Below are positions 59,201-64,000 of a stretch of 64,000 nt of DNA, piece by piece; within the stretch, counting starts at the first letter, position 1, and every line of letters starts with the position of its first letter. The notes under the pieces are model-generated. The model searched no databases and had not been told where the DNA came from. It worked only from the letters and a program-made list of their open reading frames with translations. Location: the NCBI GenBank assembly GCA_011317545.1, contig WUJK01000004.1:2666001-2730000 (forward strand). Reading direction: 5' to 3'. The stretch is from Coniella vitis. Its lineage: Eukaryota > Ascomycota > Sordariomycetes > Diaporthales > Schizoparmaceae. The position numbers and the translations under genes were made by a program.

Positions 59201-62200
59201 GTCGATCGACGCGAGAAAGCATTGGCACTCTGATGAGTGGGGATTGTATGGATTGGGAAGGCCATGGACTATGTAAGTCAGATCTGGTCCATATGCACAC
59301 AAGAGGGTGGAGAACGGAAAGAGCCACAGGAGGAAACCTTGTCTTTTGGGATCAGTCCGTGATATCGCACGTACGCTTCTACGTACGTATACAACTGACC
59401 ACGACCTGTATACCCTTTGTACTCTAAATTGCTTCTTCACTACAAGTCTTCATGTAAAGATGGATGAGAAAAACGCCTTTTCCGCCCCAGGTTTAGCCTG
59501 GAGATACAGTGGGATTTCTTTTTGAAGCAGGAGATGCGAGGGCTTGACTCTGTTGCGTAGGTAAAGAGAGGTTATCAAATCCCATCGAGGTCTTCTTGAT
59601 AAACCACACGCCATGACCTACCATGTAATTGGGATGGATGATCTTAGCCTTCGAGGGCCGATATCAACCAAGGCCAGGACTGTTAACATTGATGAATTCT
59701 TACGAACATGTTGAATCGAAACATTTTAGTGAGTACCGAAGTATGCACGTCCAAGAGCAAAGCTGCAATCTTGTGATACTGCAAGACCCAAGTCTGGGTT
59801 ACGTGTAACTTGGGGATAGATCTTCATATAGAACTTCAGGTGACAAAGCGACTTGAAGCAGAGAAAATGAATGACCAATACGACATGATGCTTGCCACTA
59901 CTCGGCTGAAACCCCTCAGACGAGGATTGTTCTTTCCCCAGACTGGTGGCTGACTTGATGCGGTGCTTGGTCGATGTAGGAGCTGATGTTTTGCTCGATA
60001 TTTAGTCCAATATATGTATCAACCTCCGAGCTAGGCCGACGAATGAGAGATCTCAGGGTCAGACTGGTCAGACCAAGACGGCCCGTCTGAACGTTGGTCA
60101 CAGGGGCAACTTGCTTCCTGTTTGCACCTTAGCGAAGAAAAAGGAAGAGGCCTTGTAGTTGCCAAAGCACTGGAGAGAGAGAGAGTTTCACGATGCTTTG
60201 AGAGCGTGAACTTCACGCAGGCCGCGTTGGTGGCGTTTTTGGGTGTAACTCATTGATGCCATCTGCAGAATGGAAGAGACGCACTATAATGTACACCCCA
60301 GCACATTGCGCAATATCATCCTGGAAACCTATAAACCCATACACATATCATACGTGTGACGGCTTCTACATTTTGTAAGGTACATGAAGTATACGTGGTA
60401 GTAGAAGGCGGCGGAAGCACCGATTAATATCCGTAGCTGCCCATCAATTGAGGCTGAGATCCCACGGACGCTGGGTCTTATGCAGGAGGGAATTAAATAT
60501 CGATCCCTAGACAGCTGAGCGGTGATGATGAATTAATGTGGCGTCGACGTCCAGATGTCCCCAACCCCTCTGGCTATGATTTACCTACGTAGGACTCAAC
60601 ATGTCTTTTGACACTGTTCGAAAGATGAGTTCTAGACATCTTCAAGCCTCGAGAATCAGTCCATGTTTAGTACACTGATGGTCGAGCATGTATCTTTCTC
60701 CCTGTCCGCTACATCGTACAGTATAGCGTGGCGGAATGAGTACTATAGTAGTCTTTGGGCCAATTAATTAATTCAATTCTGGTCTGCGAGTCATGGCGCG
60801 CGGTCCGCCATGAGGGTGCCAGCGGTGGTGGAGACATTGACACGTACCTTAGCCTTTATTTTCAGCACATAAAATAGTAGTGTGTAGCAGCCCAAAACCA
60901 CAACAAATTGAAGCTATCCCCCCTGAGATTTAGTTCATTGAGGCGGTCATGACAACTGCATCCAAGACTACTATGCAATGTTAGCAATTGGCCCTTGAAC
61001 GCCCAATCTTTTCCTCTGAAACTTTGGAGAGGGTCGAGACGCCCAATAGTCTCCCATCGGGCACACATAGCACATCACCTGTCTAACGGCTGTGCGCACT
61101 GCGACTCTGAAGTCTCCAGGGTCCAAGTAACTTAGTCCCTAGCTTCTATATAGTACCAAATTGCAGACCCACAACTGGCAGAAAAGCTACCCTGTCCCGA
61201 CTAGTTCATCTCGACTATTATCTGAGGCTGAGGATTTCAACACGTTTTACATCTTGGGTATGTGTGTTACTAATTCCGCAGGCCACGGGAAAATGCATAG
61301 TATGGCGAGACAAAATAAAAAGAGAGCGACAAGGACAATGAAGAAGAAAACGTGGGCAAGTGGCACTGGAGAAGAATGGGATCTGATATGTAGAGGGCCC
61401 GTCATCTGGCACAAGCCCTCTGATCCACAAGCTTATCACTGAGCCTTTTGTGTTTGTCTTTCTACCGGCGGCCTGCAATGAGAGCTGGTTTACCCCAGCT
61501 TTGTGCTTTTCAGCTTGTGGGTCGATGATGATCGTCGCCGTCTTGAGCTGTCGACGGTCAATTGCATTGCGTCTAGAGTAGAACTGACACGCAATGGTCG
61601 GTTGCCACGGCTGTCACATAGCAAATACCATTGGGCTGGCAGACTGGCATCCGAAAGGCCTTTGGACCGAGGACAACTCGCGTCTCGCACCACGCCGATC
61701 ATCTAAACAAACTTTATTTCCTGTTTGTGTTGTTCAGTGCAGGTCCGCGTCGCCGTCGGTGGTGCTGGCTTTTCCCTTTTTGCCCCCTCTACGCGTGCTA
61801 AAGGGGCTGTATATCCGTACGTGGTATGATCTTGTTCATAGTACCCCTAAGTAGTCAGCAATCTGTATTGACATGTCAAACTGAACGCATCGCGTACCTA
61901 GAGCCAAGAGACTGCTAGAATACTGCCCTTGTCGGCTTCGCCGCTGCACGAAGCCTGTAATCATAGCCAACCAGCCGTATGGGCTCTCTTACCGTCTCTG
62001 AAAACGCGTCGCAGTGACTGTACTGCGTTCATCAAGGGGGTCAGGCCCCGATGGGTTTCGCTGTATTCGCTGTGGGTGCGCGTGTCGTTCGTGCAGATGT
62101 TCCACTTTGCTGCAGAGGTGCAGTCCAGCTGGAGCATTGGCTCCCAGCTGAAAGTTCGCTGCGTGGAATAGTCGGTGGAGCCATTTTTCTTTCGAAACGC

Positions 62201-63462
62201 ACGCATGCATTTTGCGTTTGCAGATGCCATGTGGCGCCGCGCTGCAAGCGAGAGGCTGCCGCGGCTTCTCTCCCACACACGCCCTCTACATAGTACTATG
62301 TATTTGCCTTTGCTCTGATAGCTTTGTTGTATATAGTACCAAAAACATATATGGTGGTGTGGAAATGAACCGCTTGTGATGGGTCTTGTGAGTTTTCGAC
62401 TCTCTGCAAGCCACGTCTGTAATTATGGATTTTTTTCCAGCTTCATTAGCCTTTTTGATTGTCCAGGCTGTCTTTGCGTTGCTGTAAAGCGGAGCAGCCG
62501 CAAACACGACCATGGATTTTCGTGACACGGTAAAAAGCAGTATCGGCCGTTTATGAAACATCATTGTAGCGGTTGTGCTGAGTTGATCTACCCGTGACAG
62601 ACTCTATACAGTCTTCCCATCAGTTCATGGCGGCCGTGATAGTCAAGTGCGTTTCCGAGCAATATCTGATACCCAAGCCTCGTTCAACACAGGACTGGCC
62701 CCTGAGACAAACAAGCCACAAAGGATTCCCAAGCCTGTCTTAATTTTTTTTTGGCCGTATCAGGGTCTTCCCTGGCCTAGGTGAACGTCTTGTCGGGTCC
62801 CCCACAAAGGCACCCTGAAGATGTTCTAGAATCTCCACACTAGAGGCCTCTAAGTGGATCTGCGAGCAACTTGGGCGGAATGGTCGCGAATACCCGCGTG
62901 AAGGGGGTCCTGGCTTCGGTCGTGGCCTGGCTGTAACCTCCCGTGCAATGTTACAATAGTCGAGAATATATCGCTGACGAATGTGGTAACGCTGTTCCGT
63001 GGGAAACCGTCATCTCTGTGAGCGATGCGGTGTAAAGATGCCTCGTAGACCGTCTGCAGTAAGGAGAGGAAAGCTTTCTAGAGTGAAAAGCTCAGGACGT
63101 CTTGCGGCGTTTCAACAAGGGGGGAGATTATTGTCATTGACCAGCGGAGAGAGGATCGGTGGCCGGGGGGTGGATATACGAACAGCGCTCAGCATCGCTT
63201 GAAGATAAATATCATGAGGGACTCCGGAACCTCGAGGAGGAGGGAGGACTCCCCCCAACGACACAGCTCGCTGGCAACAGACGTGTAACTGTCAACCCTC
63301 GTTCAATCGTTTAACTTGTCTCATCTTTTGTTTTCGTATTGCGAGTCGTATTGCGACCAGTCCCCCTGTCCAGAATCCACTCGACGAGTTCTCCATTGCC
63401 TAATCCGGACACAGGCGGTGAAGGACAGCAGCTCCACACGCAGGGAGCTTTGTATCAACAGA
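56235..63462. other. 7.2-kb gene-poor region
   Basis: No gene I can support. It contains a region near 58310-58620 where short stretches read like decayed or spliced coding DNA, A-box and B-box-like sequences too far apart to form a tRNA, and the palindromic double motif at 62287-62302. Short frames elsewhere have no family resemblance. The last few hundred bases should hold the promoter of the gene at the right edge. Confidence 0.45.
62287..62302. promoter_or_regulatory. Perfect palindrome TACATAGTACTATGTA
   Basis: Two copies of the recurrent 9-mer overlap head-to-head by two bases to make a 16-bp perfect palindrome, the form expected of a site for a dimeric DNA-binding protein. It lies about 1.16 kb upstream of the gene at the right edge. 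Confidence 0.45.
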
Positions 63463-64000
63463 ATGGCGCGGAAAGATTCGAAAGAGGCGTCGTCGCATCA
63501 CCACTTCTTTTCATTGCGTGGCAAAAAGAAGGAAAGTAAGGTAAAAAAGGGTCTCGGCGAAGCCCTGGTGGGCGCGGTGGGCGCGATCGCCCTTCGACCC
63601 GAAGACGACGGTAAGTGCGGTGGGGGACACAGCCCATTGGGACACGTTGCGAGTCCCCATATATGCTTGCATGATGCACCTAGACTTTCTCGTGGGCTGA
63701 CCAGACGTGTTTGTTGTCTTTGTGTTTGCCCAAAACAGTGAGCAGCAGTTCGAGCAAATCAACGGTGCACGACACCCTCAAGCATCTCCCCTCACGCGAG
63801 TCGCTCAAATCCATTGATATGTCGCTCTTTAACCACCTTAAGAGGACCAAGACGGACAAGTCTTCTGCCGCCTCCTCCCGTTCCCCTTCTGTCGAGCCTA
63901 CCCACAACATTCCCCGCATAGTCACTACCACGGACGCTCCCTCTATTGTCTCAAGGGATCTTGTCAAGCCTCAGATGTCTCGTCAGATCCGGCAACAAGA
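63463..64000 (+). CDS. 5' end of an unrecognised gene, cut by the window edge
   Basis: Exon 1 is 63463-63610 (MARKDSKEASSHHHFF..., 49 codons plus one base; donor GTAAGT). Exon 2 starts at 63739 after CAAAACAG and is still open at 64000. The visible 136 or so residues are basic and Ser/Thr-rich: FSLRGKKKESKVKKGLGEAL, VHDTLKHLPSRESLKSIDMS, LFNHLKRTKTDKSSAASS, then IPRIVTTTDAPSI. This looks like the disordered N-terminus of a larger protein; in fungi such tails often precede kinase or signalling domains, but no domain is visible here, so I give no function. The start is the ATG that opens a clean spliceable frame. Confidence 0.65.

Overview
This is nuclear DNA from a filamentous ascomycete (Pezizomycotina). 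The genes have short GT-AG introns, mostly about 60-260 bp, with GTAAGT/GTACGT-type donors, and the products are typical of moulds: a CFEM-domain PTH11-like receptor, an NpgA-type phosphopantetheinyl transferase, and septin, dynein, PROPPIN and DASH-complex proteins. A Sordariomycete, perhaps Hypocreales, is my best guess, but only by inference. I found no prokaryotic features, rRNA, convincing tRNA or intact transposon.

Left part (1-24.4 kb, gene-dense): SPC19 (DASH/kinetochore, -), CFEM/rhodopsin-like receptor (-), phosphopantetheinyl transferase (+), a decayed aminoglycoside-phosphotransferase-family pseudogene (-), a long oxysterol-binding protein with ankyrin, PH, FFAT and ORD parts (+), POP1 of RNase P/MRP (-), an NT-C2 (EEIG1/EHBP1-type) protein (+), the FG nucleoporin Nup57/Nup54 (-) and complex I subunit NDUFA8 (+).

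Middle (24.4-42 kb, gene-poor): a 7.5 kb stretch with no gene I can support, then a secreted CAP/PR-1 protein (+), 4.9 kb without a recognisable gene, the ceramide synthase LAG1 (-), and a 2.4 kb divergent intergenic region.

Right part: BXI1 (Bax inhibitor-1 family, +), septin CDC11/aspA (-), the PROPPIN HSV2 (+), splicing factor IST3 (-) and dynein light intermediate chain (+) form a second dense block (42-52.7 kb). It is followed by an unrecognised disordered protein with a duplicated SE[VI][DE]GPxMALW motif (55.6-56.2 kb), another 7.2 kb gene-poor stretch, and the 5' end of an unrecognised gene running off the right edge.

The genes are mostly housekeeping and are arranged in divergent and convergent pairs rather than as one pathway. 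Some share themes: membrane lipids and contact sites (OSH, LAG1, PROPPIN, NT-C2), the cytoskeleton (septin, dynein, DASH) and RNA (POP1, IST3). I see no biosynthetic cluster around the phosphopantetheinyl transferase.

The most unexpected non-coding signal is an exact 9-mer, TACTATGTA or its complement. It occurs at least 16 times, always outside annotated exons, clustered in the two middle gene-poor stretches, and forms one perfect 16-bp palindrome. About 0.5 copies would be expected by chance. Other points are poly(C)/poly(G) runs of 11-13 in non-coding DNA, GTAC-centred palindromes, and a pseudogene that has lost its catalytic loop.
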